DNA of 64,000 bases from Xylophilus sp. GOD-11R (GTDB lineage: Bacteria; Pseudomonadota; Gammaproteobacteria; Burkholderiales; Burkholderiaceae_C). Below, piece by piece: positions 7,581-16,670 of the stretch (its first letter is position 1; each line of letters begins with the position of its first letter). Both the position numbers and the translations under genes were made by a program. Location of the stretch: NCBI RefSeq assembly GCF_033546935.1, contig NZ_CP137854.1, forward strand, positions 3,348,001-3,412,000, written 5' to 3'. Under the pieces are notes generated by a model that was not told where the DNA came from, made no database searches, and saw nothing but the letters and a program-made list of their open reading frames with translations.

Positions 7581-9581
7581 TCAGTCGGGCACCGTCACCC
7601 GGCCGTCGCGCGCCACGATGCGGTCGGCGCGCCGGGGCGACGCGGCGATCGGCGGCAGGTCGGCCGCCTCCACCTGCGGCTTGCCGCCCGCCGTGCCGCT
7701 GGGTGCGGCGGTGCGCACCAGCTGGCTCGGCGGCAGGGGCTTGCCCTGCATCAGGTGCGCCCACATGGCTTCGAGCGCCTGCAGCTGGTAGGGCGACAGC
7801 GGCACCAGGCCGGCAGCGGTCGGCCCCGGTTCGCCGTGCGTGGCGCGGGTCACCTCGATGTAGCGCAACGTGTCGGGCCGGGCCGCCACCAGGGAGTGCA
7901 GGCCCAGGTAGGCCCGGCTGGTGAAGTCCGGCGGTTCGACCGGGTCGGCGCGGCCGTGCACGATCAGCGTCGGCCGCGAGCGCAGGTCGCCCGTGGCCAG
8001 CACCGACCGCAGACCCGCCTGCACCCGCAGAGCGTTGGCCGAACTGCCCGTGGCCAGTTCGCGCAGGCACAGCGCGGCATCGAAGTTGTAGTCCTGCCGT
8101 CCGGTGGAGCGCGACACCGACGCCGCCGACTGCCGCGCCCCGCCGCGGGCGGCCTCGTTGATGACGGTGACGACGCGCCCGTCCGGCGTGCCGCCGAGCT
8201 GGCTGACGAACCAGTGTGCCGATTCGGCCGGCGTGGCCACACGCGGCCGGCCGTCCTGGTCGACGGCGGCAAAGCTCAGGCCGCACAGGTTTTCCTCGAT
8301 GCGGAAGCGCCCGTACTGGCTGGCCTGGCCGAGCGTGCTCTGCTCGGCGAGCGCGCCGCCGGCGATCTGGCTGTCGGCCTCGGGCTGCATGCCGAAGGCG
8401 TGGAGCCGGTCCAGCGACTCGCGCGCCTGGGCGGGCAACTCGGCGGCTTCGAGCAGGCCCGCGTCGGCCAGCGAAGCGCAGCGGTTGGCCGCGAACTTCA
8501 GGCCCGACGCGCCCGGCGTATCCGGCAAGGCCAGCGCCGCGCAGGAGCGGTACAGGTTGCCAAAGCTCAGGGTATCGAAGATGGTGCGGTTGCCGCCCAC
8601 CCGGCGCCGTTCGCCCTGCTCGATCACCACCCGCTCGGAAGCCGGCGTCATGATCTGCGGCGACATCGCCACCACGCCGTCGATCAGCCCGGTCTCGTCC
8701 TGCTCGGCCGCCTTCAGCACCGCGCCGCCGCCGTTGGAAAACCCGCTGGCGATGACCTTGGTGTTGGCGCGGGTGACCGAGGCACCGCCCGGCCAGTCGC
8801 GGCTGCCGAGTTCGTGCAGCGCGAACTGCACCGCCCGCAGCACCGACTGACCCCAGTCGGCTTCCTGCGTCCAGCCGCCGTGCGCCCACTTGTAGCCCAG
8901 CCGGTGCGGATGGCTGGCGGCGAAGGCACGCAGCGCGGCGCTGTCCTCGGGCAGCAGGCGCGCGGCCCGGTCGGTGAGCTGGCCGTCGATGGCCACGCCA
9001 CGCCGGCTGTCGAGGTCGTACACACCGGCGCCCAGGCCCTTGTCGGCCCACACCACCGCGCAGCCGTGGGTCAGCCCCCAATAGCCGCCACGCTGCATGT
9101 CGGCCCAGACGTTCTGGCTGCCGGGCGTGGCCACGGCCACGATGCAGGCACGCGCCGGGTCGAAGGTGACCGGCACCTGCAGCAGCAGGCCGGCCATGAC
9201 GGCGCCGCTGCCGTCGTCGGCGTATGCCAGCACTTCGTCGCCGGCGATGCGTCCGTCGCCCGACACGCGGCCGGTGGCCGGATCGACGTTGGCGCCGAAC
9301 AGCCGGCCGAAGCCGTTGGCCACGCTCGGTGGCCGGCGCAGGATGGCCCGCCGCATCTCGGCGAAGGTCGGCGCGGCGGGGTCGGCGAACGGCGGTGCGG
9401 CGCCGCCAAGGCCGGCGATGCCGACGCCGCCGGTCACCAGGTCGTCGCTCACGCCGTCGTAGCGGTCACGGCGCACCACGTGCAGCCAGTCGGGGGGTGT
9501 GGCGGCCGTCGCGGCCAAGGCGTCGCCCAGGGGAATGCAGGCGACCAGCGCGGCTGCCGCCAGGGTGGAGAGGCGCGTCAT
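7581..9581 (-). CDS. 3-hydroxybutyrate oligomer hydrolase
   Basis: A 666-residue secreted hydrolase resembling the D-(-)-3-hydroxybutyrate oligomer hydrolases of Ralstonia and relatives, which cut short oligomers released from polyhydroxybutyrate. A signal peptide covers residues 1-24 (hydrophobic core, cleavage near ALA-AT). The nucleophile elbow is SGFSNGGGA with Ser282, the form seen in this family rather than the plain GxSxG. DWLHVVRRDRYDGVSDDLVTGG near the N-terminus is also typical. It is the last gene of the minus-strand operon, six bases after the Bug receptor, so export of the enzyme and uptake of its products may be linked. Function in this organism is inferred from family. Confidence 0.86.
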   Translation of the reverse strand: MTRLSTLAAAALVACIPLGDALAATAATPPDWLHVVRRDRYDGVSDDLVTGGVGIAGLGGAAPPFADPAAPTFAEMRRAILRRPPSVANGFGRLFGANVDPATGRVSGDGRIAGDEVLAYADDGSGAVMAGLLLQVPVTFDPARACIVAVATPGSQNVWADMQRGGYWGLTHGCAVVWADKGLGAGVYDLDSRRGVAIDGQLTDRAARLLPEDSAALRAFAASHPHRLGYKWAHGGWTQEADWGQSVLRAVQFALHELGSRDWPGGASVTRANTKVIASGFSNGGGAVLKAAEQDETGLIDGVVAMSPQIMTPASERVVIEQGERRRVGGNRTIFDTLSFGNLYRSCAALALPDTPGASGLKFAANRCASLADAGLLEAAELPAQARESLDRLHAFGMQPEADSQIAGGALAEQSTLGQASQYGRFRIEENLCGLSFAAVDQDGRPRVATPAESAHWFVSQLGGTPDGRVVTVINEAARGGARQSAASVSRSTGRQDYNFDAALCLRELATGSSANALRVQAGLRSVLATGDLRSRPTLIVHGRADPVEPPDFTSRAYLGLHSLVAARPDTLRYIEVTRATHGEPGPTAAGLVPLSPYQLQALEAMWAHLMQGKPLPPSQLVRTAAPSGTAGGKPQVEAADLPPIAASPRRADRIVARDGRVTVPD

Positions 9582-9587
9582 CGCGCT

Positions 9588-10553
9588 TCAGTCCAGCTTG
9601 ATGCCGACGGTCTTGACCACCTTGTCCCACTTCTGGGAATCGGTCTCCACCAGCTTGGTGAAATCCGCCGGGCTGAGGGCCACCGCCTCCATGCCCATCT
9701 TGGTGATGGATTCGCGGATCGCCGGCTGGGCGACCACGTCGGCGATTTCCTTGGCCAGGCGCTCGACCGTCGGCATCGGCGTGCCGCCGGTGGTGAACAC
9801 GCCGTACCAGGAGACCACGTCGTAGCCCGGCACGCCGGCTTCGGCGATGGTCGGGATGTTGGGCATGGAATCGACCCGCTTGGCGCTGGTGACCGCCAGG
9901 ATGCGCACCTTGCCGCTGTCGGCACCGGCCTTGGCCGAGGGCAGGCTGGCGAAGGTCAGCTGTGCCTGGCCGGCCATCACGTCCTGCATGGCCGGCGCAT
10001 CGCCGCGGTACGGAATGTGGGTGATGAACACGCCCGCCATGCTCTTGAACAGCTCGGCCGACAGGTGCGAGATGGTGCCGTTGCCGGGCGAGGTCACGTT
10101 GAGTTCGCCGGGATGCGCCTTGGCGTAGGCCACCAGCTCCTTCACCGTCTTTACCGGCAGGTCGTTGTTGACCACCAGCGCGTTGGCCGAGCGCGCCACC
10201 AGCGACACCGGCTGCACGCCCTTCACCGGGTCATAGGGCAGCCGGCTGTAGATGGAAGGCGCGATCGCCTGTCCGCCCACCGAGCCCAGCAGCAGCACCG
10301 AGCCGTTGGGCCTGGCGCGCGTCATCTCGGCCGTGGCCACGGTGCTGCCGCCGCCGGGCTTGTTCTCGACCACCATCACTTCCTTGGTGTTGAGCTGGAA
10401 CTGCGTGGCGACCGTGCGCGCGATGACGTCGTTGCCGCCACCGGGCGCGAAGCCCACCAGCAGCCGGATCGGGCCAGGCGGCAGGTCCTGCGCAAAACCC
10501 TGGCTGGCGGCCAGGGCCAGCACCATCGCGGGAACGAACTTGAAAAAACCCAT
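9588..10553 (-). CDS. Bug/TctC-type tripartite tricarboxylate transporter receptor
   Basis: A 321-residue periplasmic binding protein with a signal peptide over about residues 1-22 (LALAASQGFAQ) and Bug-family motifs: GPIRLLVGFAPGGGNDVIAR, then VENKPGGGSTVATAEMTRA. It lies between the lyase (36-bp gap) and the oligomer hydrolase (6-bp gap) on the same strand. The probable ligand is a carboxylate handled by this operon, either a substrate of the lyase or a hydroxybutyrate product; the sequence does not say which. There is no TctA or TctB partner in the window. Confidence 0.9.
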   Translation of the reverse strand: MGFFKFVPAMVLALAASQGFAQDLPPGPIRLLVGFAPGGGNDVIARTVATQFQLNTKEVMVVENKPGGGSTVATAEMTRARPNGSVLLLGSVGGQAIAPSIYSRLPYDPVKGVQPVSLVARSANALVVNNDLPVKTVKELVAYAKAHPGELNVTSPGNGTISHLSAELFKSMAGVFITHIPYRGDAPAMQDVMAGQAQLTFASLPSAKAGADSGKVRILAVTSAKRVDSMPNIPTIAEAGVPGYDVVSWYGVFTTGGTPMPTVERLAKEIADVVAQPAIRESITKMGMEAVALSPADFTKLVETDSQKWDKVVKTVGIKLD

Positions 10554-10589
10554 TGTTGAAATCCTCGGTTTGAAACTGCAGACCTGGCT

Positions 10590-12122
10590 CTATGGCTGGC
10601 GCTGCATGGTTTGAAGGGCGAGTCCTTGGATGTTTCGCTTGAGGTCTTGGCGCGCCTCGGTGCTTCTTGTTCTGCGGGTCTTGTTTCTGTTCTTGTCGTC
10701 GGCCGAGACTCGCTGGAGCTCGGCCACGCGTTCTTCGACGCGTATCGGGGCGGGGCCACCCGGCACGAGGCGGGCGGCCACGCTGGCCATCGGGTCGAGG
10801 CTCTGGCGAACCTCGGCGTCGGTGATGTCCAGCGGGTGTTGCAAGGTGTCGTGGGCGGCACGGTTGAGCAGCGCGAGGCCGATCTCGTCGGCGCCGAGGC
10901 CGGCGTCCATGGCCAGTCGCACCACCGCGCCCACCACGTGGTGCGATTCGCGAAACGACAGGCCGCAGCGGCGCACCAGCAGGTCGGCCAGGTCGGTGGC
11001 CGAGCTGAAATCGCGGCGCACGCGCCGCGCCATGGCCTCGGCATTGGGCGTGGCGGTGCGCACCACCAGGTCGAGCAGGCGCAGGCAGCGCAGGCACTCT
11101 TCACCGGCTTCCCAGAAGCTGCGCATGCCTTCGCGGCTGGCGTCGCCGGTGTGGCTGAAATTGACGCCCTTGATCGTGGCGAGCGACGCGGTCAGCAGGC
11201 CGATCAGGTGACCGGCCTTGCCCTTGAGGTACTCCAGCACGACCGGATTTTTCTTCTGCGGCATGATGCTGGACGTGCCCGCCACACGGTCGGGGAAGTC
11301 GATCAGCCCGAACTCGCCGGTGCACCAGACGAACCAGTCCTGCGCGAAACGGCTCCAGCCCACGGCGCAGATCGTCATGGCCGACAGCAGCTCCAGCGCG
11401 AAGTCGCGCGAGGCCACCGCGTCGAGCGCATGCGGCACCGGCGCGGCGAATCCCAGCAGCCGCGCCGTCTCGGCCCGGTCGATGGGAAACGAGGTGCCGG
11501 CCAGGGCGCCCGCGCCCAGCGGACACAGATCGATCAGCCGCTCCGCCTGGCGCACCCGCTCGATGTCGCGGCCGATGGCCTCGGCGATGCCCGCCAGGTA
11601 GAAGCCATAGCTGATCGGCTGCGCCGGCTGCAGATGGGTGTAGCCGGGCATCACCACGTGCCGATGCGCCAGCGCGCCTTCGAGCGCCGAGTCACGCACG
11701 CGGCAGAGGTGCTCGATCAGCGACAGCGCCAGCTCGCGCGCCCGCAGGCGGTCCATGGTGGCCAGGATGTCGTTGCGGCTGCGTGCCATGTGCAGGTAGC
11801 CGCCCACGTGGGCGCCGGCGACCTCCATCAGCCAGGCTTCGTAATTGAAATACGCGTCTTCGATCGACGGATCCAGCGGCACCGCCGCCACGCCTTCACG
11901 CTCGATGTGTTGCAGCGCCTGCGCGAGCTGAGCCGCCGGCTCGGCCGGGATCAGCCCGGTGTGCAGCAGCATCAGCAGATGCGCCTGGTTGACGTCGTTG
12001 AGCGGCTCGAACACCGCCGGAAAATCCCGCGCCAGACGCGGCGCGTAGATGTCCTCGGTCACCTCGACGGCGGTGCCTTCGGTGAGGCGGCGGCTCACCT
12101 TGGAAGCAGGGGCGAGGCTCAT
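10590..12122 (-). CDS. Argininosuccinate lyase-family C-N lyase in a catabolic operon
   Basis: A 510-residue fumarase/aspartase-superfamily lyase closest in pattern to argininosuccinate lyase: HMARSRNDI (111-119), YTHLQPAQP with His163, and the flexible catalytic loop GTSSIMPQKKNP (282-293). In ArgH the first motif normally reads HTGRSRNDQ; here TG is MA and Q is I, changes at the substrate pocket. The C-terminus is about 40 residues longer than usual and rich in charged residues. The start at 12122 overlaps the flavoprotein stop by ATGA; the reading frame upstream of it is a shadow. With an oxidase and a Bug receptor as partners, it is more likely a catabolic lyase (EDDS or iminodisuccinate type) than the biosynthetic enzyme. 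Confidence 0.85.
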   Translation of the reverse strand: MSLAPASKVSRRLTEGTAVEVTEDIYAPRLARDFPAVFEPLNDVNQAHLLMLLHTGLIPAEPAAQLAQALQHIEREGVAAVPLDPSIEDAYFNYEAWLMEVAGAHVGGYLHMARSRNDILATMDRLRARELALSLIEHLCRVRDSALEGALAHRHVVMPGYTHLQPAQPISYGFYLAGIAEAIGRDIERVRQAERLIDLCPLGAGALAGTSFPIDRAETARLLGFAAPVPHALDAVASRDFALELLSAMTICAVGWSRFAQDWFVWCTGEFGLIDFPDRVAGTSSIMPQKKNPVVLEYLKGKAGHLIGLLTASLATIKGVNFSHTGDASREGMRSFWEAGEECLRCLRLLDLVVRTATPNAEAMARRVRRDFSSATDLADLLVRRCGLSFRESHHVVGAVVRLAMDAGLGADEIGLALLNRAAHDTLQHPLDITDAEVRQSLDPMASVAARLVPGGPAPIRVEERVAELQRVSADDKNRNKTRRTRSTEARQDLKRNIQGLALQTMQRQP

Positions 12123-13579
12123 TTCTTGAAGCGCACCACGGCGCTGCGGGAGTGGTCGGTCTGCGGCAGCGAGGCGATCTCGCCCAGCGTCACCGGCTTG
12201 ATCGGAAAGCGCAGGCGGTAATAGCCCACGTCGCGCGGATGCCGACCCTGCTCGTCGGCAATGAGCTCGCCCACCGTCAGCCCGCAGAAGCGGCCCTGGC
12301 ACGGCCCCATGCCGCAGCGCAGGAAAGCCTTCATCTGGTTCGGCCCCTGGCAGCCCATGCGCGCGGCCTGGCGCACCTGCTCGGCGGTGGCCTCCTCGCA
12401 GCGGCAGACGATGGTGTCGCCCACCGGCCGGCGGAACTGCGCCGGCGCACGGTAGAGCGCTTCGAAGAACTCGCGGCCCCGGGTGGCGAGCGCCAGCGCG
12501 GCGCGGTGCGGCGCGGCCTCGCGGTCGCGCGCTGCGGCGTCGATCCGGCCCAGCGCCTTGGCGGCATGCACCGCCGCGACGCGGCCGCGGTGTTCGGCGG
12601 CCATCGCACCGGCGATGCCGGCGCCGTCGCCGGCGATGGTGACCTGCGCCACGCTGGTCGCGCCCCATCCGTCGACCTGCGGCTCCCAGCAGTCCTGCCG
12701 CTGGCTCCAGACATGCTCGGCGCCGATGGCCCGCGACAGGTTGGTGTTGGGCACCACGCCCTGGTGCAGCAGCAGCTGGTCGACCGCGATCGAGCGGCGC
12801 TCGCCGCCGGCCTCGTAACGCACTTCGGTCAGATGACCGCGTTCGCCGCCGACGGCCTCGAGAGCGGTCACGCCGCTGACGATGGGCACGGCCGCACGCA
12901 CCGCTCGCAGCAGCTTCAGGCCCTTGCCCAGGTAGGGCGAGCGCAGAAAGCCCCAGGCATGCGGCAAGGCCTGCCGCCACTGGCCGGGCGGCGTGGTCTC
13001 GAGGATCGAATGGATCTTCACGCCGGCGTTCAGGTACTGCCACGCCAGCAGGTAGAGCAAGGGCCCGCCGCCGGCCAGCACGGTCGTGCCCTCGGGCACC
13101 ACGCCGGAGGTCTTGAGCAGGATCTGCGCGGCACCGGCGGTGATCACGCCCGGCAGCGTCCAGCCCGGAACCGGGAACGGCCGCTCCTGCGCGCCCGTGG
13201 CCAGGATCACGTGGCGGCAATGCAGCAGCCCGGCCAGGCCGTCGGCGCTGGTGGTGTAGGCCACTTCGAAGCCGCCGTCCTCGGTGCGGTTGACCGCCCA
13301 CACCATGGCGCCCGCCACGTGCCGCGCGCCGGAGCGCCGGAAGGGCTCGACCAGGCCGAGGCCGTGCCAGTAGTCGGCGCCGAGGATGTCGCGGTCCTGC
13401 ACCGGCGTGGTGGTGACCGCGCGGTAGATCTGGCCGCCCGGCGCCGGCTGCTCGTCGATCAGCACCGTGTCCAGGCCGAGTCCGGCGGCGCGGGTGGCGG
13501 CTGCCAGCCCGGCCGGGCCGGCGCCGATCACCAGCAGGTCGCAGGCCAGGGTGTCGTGCGTGGTGGCGGCGTGGTTCAT
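12119..13579 (-). CDS. FAD/NAD(P)-binding oxidoreductase with BFD-like [2Fe-2S] domain (opine oxidase alpha-like)
   Basis: A 486-residue flavoprotein of the type found as the larger subunit in opine oxidases (OoxA/NoxA), HcnB and D-hydroxyproline dehydrogenase. The FAD site LLVIGAGPAGLAAATRAAG begins near residue 15, a second nucleotide site TVLAGGGPLLYLLAW lies mid-protein, and the C-terminal BFD-like domain carries cysteines in CRCEEATAEQV and LRCGMGPCQGRFC. The start at 13579 overlaps the stop of the small [2Fe-2S] gene (ATGA). With that gene and the DadA-like gene it makes the classic three-subunit membrane-associated amino-acid or opine dehydrogenase set. The substrate is unknown. Confidence 0.9.
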   Translation of the reverse strand: MNHAATTHDTLACDLLVIGAGPAGLAAATRAAGLGLDTVLIDEQPAPGGQIYRAVTTTPVQDRDILGADYWHGLGLVEPFRRSGARHVAGAMVWAVNRTEDGGFEVAYTTSADGLAGLLHCRHVILATGAQERPFPVPGWTLPGVITAGAAQILLKTSGVVPEGTTVLAGGGPLLYLLAWQYLNAGVKIHSILETTPPGQWRQALPHAWGFLRSPYLGKGLKLLRAVRAAVPIVSGVTALEAVGGERGHLTEVRYEAGGERRSIAVDQLLLHQGVVPNTNLSRAIGAEHVWSQRQDCWEPQVDGWGATSVAQVTIAGDGAGIAGAMAAEHRGRVAAVHAAKALGRIDAAARDREAAPHRAALALATRGREFFEALYRAPAQFRRPVGDTIVCRCEEATAEQVRQAARMGCQGPNQMKAFLRCGMGPCQGRFCGLTVGELIADEQGRHPRDVGYYRLRFPIKPVTLGEIASLPQTDHSRSAVVRFKK

Positions 13580-13887
13580 GCCGACACCTCGCGTGCGCCC
13601 GTCTGGCGGACCACCGCCATGCCCTCGCGAACCCGGGTCATGCAGGCCTGCTGGTTGGCCCGGCCGTCGATGCCGACCAGGCAGTCGTAGCACACGCCCA
13701 TCATGCAGAACGGGCCGCGCGGCGTGCCCGACACCGCGGTGTCGCGGCACGCGGGCATGCCGGCAGCCAAGAGCGCGGCGGCCACGCTGTCGCCCTCGCG
13801 GCATTCGATCGCGCCACCGTCGACGCTGATGCGCACCGTGCGGCCTGGGGCCGCGCCCGTGCCGGCGGCCTCAAGTCTTCTGAACAT
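13576..13887 (-). CDS. Small [2Fe-2S] ferredoxin-like subunit of the dehydrogenase complex
   Basis: A 103-residue ferredoxin-fold protein corresponding to the small subunit (OoxC/HcnA type) that relays electrons between the two flavoproteins. Cluster-binding cysteines are visible in FCMMGVCYDCLVG and, after a gap, in QQACMTRV, matching the C-x4-C-x2-C...C pattern; an earlier Cys occurs in AIECREGD. Its start lies 17 bases inside the 3' end of the DadA-like gene and its stop overlaps the next gene, so the three are tightly coupled. Confidence 0.9.
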   Translation of the reverse strand: MFRRLEAAGTGAAPGRTVRISVDGGAIECREGDSVAAALLAAGMPACRDTAVSGTPRGPFCMMGVCYDCLVGIDGRANQQACMTRVREGMAVVRQTGAREVSA

Positions 13888-15001
13888 GGAATCTCCGGGT
13901 GGAAAAGGTGTCGAGTTCGGGAGCCAGCGCTCCGGCGGCGATCATGGGCGCCAGGGTCAGGGCGTGGGTCGCCGCCAGCGTCACCCCGCTGTGGCAGGTG
14001 ACGATGAAGGCGCCGGGATGGCTGGCCGACTGCTCGTAGACCGGAAAGCCGTCCTGCGCCCGCACCCGCAGCGCCGACCAGGCCCGCACCGCCCGCACTT
14101 CCTTCAGCGCCGGCAGGGTGCGCACCGCCCGGTCGGCGAGCGTCGCCAGCACCGGCAAGGTCGTCACGTGGTCGGCGTAGCCGGCGTCTTCCTGCGAATC
14201 GCCGACCAGCCAGCTGCCCTCGTCGTTCTGCCGCAGGGTGACCATGGGCGTGGCGTGCAGCGGCCGGGTGCGCTCCAGCACGATGATCTGGCCGCGCTGC
14301 GGCGCCATCGGCAGGTGAAGGCCCACCTGCTCGCCGAGCTCCCCGTTGCGCAGGCCCGAAGCCAGCACGATCTTGCGGGCGCGGATGGTGCCTTTGGGGG
14401 TTTCGAGGCTGAACACGCCGCCCGCCTGCGTGATGCGCGTCACGCCGTGGTGCGGCAGGTAGCGCACGCCACTGCGCTCGAAGGCGGTGTGAAAGGCGCG
14501 CAGCAGCTTGAGCGGGTTGACGATGCCGTCGTGCGGCGTCCAGATGGCGCCGGTCACGTCCGGCCCCAGGCCGGGCACCAGCGACGCGGCCTGGTGGTGG
14601 TCGAGCAGCTTCCATTCGTAAGGCTCCACGCCCGGCTGCGCCATCAGCTTGTTTACCCAGGCCAGGCGGGCCTCGATCTCGTAGTCGCCCATCAGGGGCG
14701 TCAGGCCGCCCTTCTGCTCCAGCGCGACGTCGATGCCGGTCTCGTCCAGCAGCCGGGCGGCGAGCCGGGGCCAGAGCCGGGTCGAACCCAGCGTCCAGCG
14801 GCTGTACGCGCCCATGCCGAAGCCCTTGCTCTGCAACCAGACCAGGCCGAAGTTGCCACGCGACGCACGCAGCGCCACGTCGCCTTCGTCGAGCACCGCG
14901 ATCGACTCGGCACCGTCGCGCAGGCCGTAGGCCAGGGACGAGCCGACCAGGCCGCCGCCGACGATGGCGACGTCGAACTCGGGATGGTGGGCGGCGGCCA
15001 T
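13871..15001 (-). CDS. FAD-dependent amino-acid oxidase (DadA/opine oxidase beta-like)
   Basis: A 376-residue DAO-superfamily flavoprotein. The dinucleotide-binding motif FDVAIVGGGLVGSSLAYGL is at residues 9-27 and the conserved C-terminal GAFIVTCHSGVTLA is near 330. It is the expected catalytic subunit that oxidises a C-N bond of an amino acid or opine to an imine. A GGAGG sequence about 9 bases upstream supports the start at 15001. It heads the operon; the 188 bases between it and the LysR gene should contain the promoter. Related to HcnC, OoxB and D-hydroxyproline dehydrogenase beta, with no sequence basis to choose the substrate. Confidence 0.9.
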   Translation of the reverse strand: MAAAHHPEFDVAIVGGGLVGSSLAYGLRDGAESIAVLDEGDVALRASRGNFGLVWLQSKGFGMGAYSRWTLGSTRLWPRLAARLLDETGIDVALEQKGGLTPLMGDYEIEARLAWVNKLMAQPGVEPYEWKLLDHHQAASLVPGLGPDVTGAIWTPHDGIVNPLKLLRAFHTAFERSGVRYLPHHGVTRITQAGGVFSLETPKGTIRARKIVLASGLRNGELGEQVGLHLPMAPQRGQIIVLERTRPLHATPMVTLRQNDEGSWLVGDSQEDAGYADHVTTLPVLATLADRAVRTLPALKEVRAVRAWSALRVRAQDGFPVYEQSASHPGAFIVTCHSGVTLAATHALTLAPMIAAGALAPELDTFSTRRFHVQKT

Positions 15002-15189
15002 CAGCGCGGCCTCCGCCGGAGGAAATGCGGGCCTGTTGCCCTGCGAAAAATCATGTGCGTCACTCGTGGGAACTGCTGCTGGCGGCCGCCGGTCGGCGGG
15101 CCGTTCATCGGTCCGAACGAGTATTGCGGCGCAGCCCCGGCGGGCGCAAATACGAGTCTGTCAGGCCCCCATACCGAAACCTGATGGGC

Positions 15190-16089
15190 TCAGGCGGGCA
15201 GGCTCGCCATCTCCGCGGCGATGACCTCCGCGACCAGCGCGTCGAAGCGGTCGACCAGGCCGTTGGCCGGCCGGTTGTGGGCCAGCAGCAGGTAGCTCAC
15301 GAAGGGCACGCGCGGCAGGAAAGGCCGCACCTCGATGCCGGTGTGGCGGTGCATGCGCGCCACCAGCGGGTTGACGATGCCCACGCCCAGCCCCAGCCCG
15401 ACCATCTGGCAGATGGTGGCGCCGTAGGGCGTCTCGAAATGCAGCACCCGACGGTCGTCGCCGGCGAACGCCGCATCCACCGCCGCGCGCAGCCCGTCGC
15501 CATGGGCCATGGAAATGAAGGACTCGCCCGCCAGATCGGCCGGCTCGATGAACGCCTTGGCGGCCAGGCGGTGGCCGGGCGGCAGCACGCAACAGCCGGC
15601 CAGGTCGCACACCGGGCGCGCCTCGGCGATGGCGGTGGGCGGCAGGTAGGACACCAGTCCCAGGTCGCAGACCCGGCTGCCGACCCAGTCGGCCACCAAC
15701 TGGGTGCTGCCGGTGTCCATCGCCACGCTCACCGCCGGATGGTCCTCGTGGAAACGCTGCAGCGCCAGCGGCAGCACCGTCATGGCCAGCGAGGGCACGG
15801 TGCCGATGCGCAGCCGGCCCTTGCCGAATTCGCGGATGTTGCGCGCCGCGTCCTTCAGCGCATCGAGGCCGATGAAGGCGCGATCGACCTCGCGCAGGAA
15901 GGCCAGCCCTTCCTCGGTCGGCGTCAGGCGGCCGGGGCTGCGGATGAAAAGCCCCAGGCCGGTCGCGGTTTCGAGCTGGGCGATCAGCCGGCTGACATTG
16001 GGCTGCGAGGTGTAGAGCTCGGCAGCGGCCGCCGTCATGGACCCGGAACGCATCACCGCGCGAAACGCATCGACTTCCTTGAACTTCAT
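15190..16089 (-). CDS. LysR-family regulator upstream of the oxidase/lyase operon
   Basis: A 299-residue LysR regulator with helix-turn-helix VDAFRAVMRSGSMTAAAAEL followed by SQPNVSRLIAQLE, and a substrate-binding domain from about residue 90. The start at 16089 (MKFKEVDAF) is the conserved LysR beginning; the longer frame to 16236 would add 49 residues unlike the family. It is transcribed in the same direction as the DadA-like operon, 188 bases ahead of it, and most probably controls that operon. Similar regulators are NocR/OccR, which sense opines, but that resemblance is only at family level. Confidence 0.92.
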   Translation of the reverse strand: MKFKEVDAFRAVMRSGSMTAAAAELYTSQPNVSRLIAQLETATGLGLFIRSPGRLTPTEEGLAFLREVDRAFIGLDALKDAARNIREFGKGRLRIGTVPSLAMTVLPLALQRFHEDHPAVSVAMDTGSTQLVADWVGSRVCDLGLVSYLPPTAIAEARPVCDLAGCCVLPPGHRLAAKAFIEPADLAGESFISMAHGDGLRAAVDAAFAGDDRRVLHFETPYGATICQMVGLGLGVGIVNPLVARMHRHTGIEVRPFLPRVPFVSYLLLAHNRPANGLVDRFDALVAEVIAAEMASLPA

Positions 16090-16308
16090 CGGCGGGAGTG
16101 TAAGGAGACGCGCCACGGGAGCGGGCCGGCCGCCAGCCGTACCCGCCATGTAAGGCAAATTCCTACAAACCCGTCCGACAACGAGACACAACGCACCGAC
16201 ACTCCCCGACTTAAGTTTTGTTTGGCACATCTTCACAATTCACTTCACCGAATCGACCTCGACGCAATCGTGCAGCTGGTTGGAATCGGACCCCGGAAGG
16301 ACTGAACG

Positions 16309-16611
16309 ATGAACACCGAACAGATGCTTGCTGAGATCCGCGACGCCAACCTGAGCTACCTCACCCTCGCTCAGAACCTGGTGAAGATGGACATGGCCGA
16401 CGCGGTCGACAGCCTCGGCATCAGCGAAGAATCGGCCGGCCTGCTGAGCGCGCTCTCCACCGAGCAGCTGAGCAAGCTCGCCACCGGCAGCACCCTGCTC
16501 TGCCGCTTCCGCATGGACGACGACGCCGTCTTCGGCCTGCTGACCGACCACGGCCTGGCCTCGCGTTTCGGTGGTGCCTTCGCCGCCGCCCGCGAACTGC
16601 AGGCCGCCTGA
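16309..16611 (+). CDS. flhD: Flagellar master regulator FlhD
   Basis: A 100-residue protein recognisable as FlhD: MLAEIRDANLSYLTLAQNLVKMDM, then DAVDSLGISEESAGLLSAL, typical of the beta-proteobacterial form that is slightly shorter than the E. coli protein. FlhD pairs with FlhC as a heterohexamer that activates early flagellar promoters. GGAAGGA lies just before the ATG. flhC follows after 59 bases. The 219-bp upstream region is less GC-rich than its surroundings and is probably the promoter; it lies divergent from the LysR gene at 16089. Confidence 0.93.
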   Translation: MNTEQMLAEIRDANLSYLTLAQNLVKMDMADAVDSLGISEESAGLLSALSTEQLSKLATGSTLLCRFRMDDDAVFGLLTDHGLASRFGGAFAAARELQAA

Positions 16612-16670
16612 ACCGGCGCGGCGCTTCGAAGCCGCTGCGTTTTCCGAGCTACCGAACCAGGACACCGGCC

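Noticed and set aside
7305..10559. 1084-codon open frame on the plus strand
   Set aside because: It is antisense to the oligomer hydrolase and Bug receptor genes, which have clear family motifs and signal peptides; its protein is Arg/Gly/His-rich low-complexity as expected from a shadow in 70% GC DNA.
10590..12122. Plain biosynthetic argH
   Set aside because: No arginine genes nearby, changed substrate motif and tight coupling to oxidase genes; the family call is kept but not the symbol.
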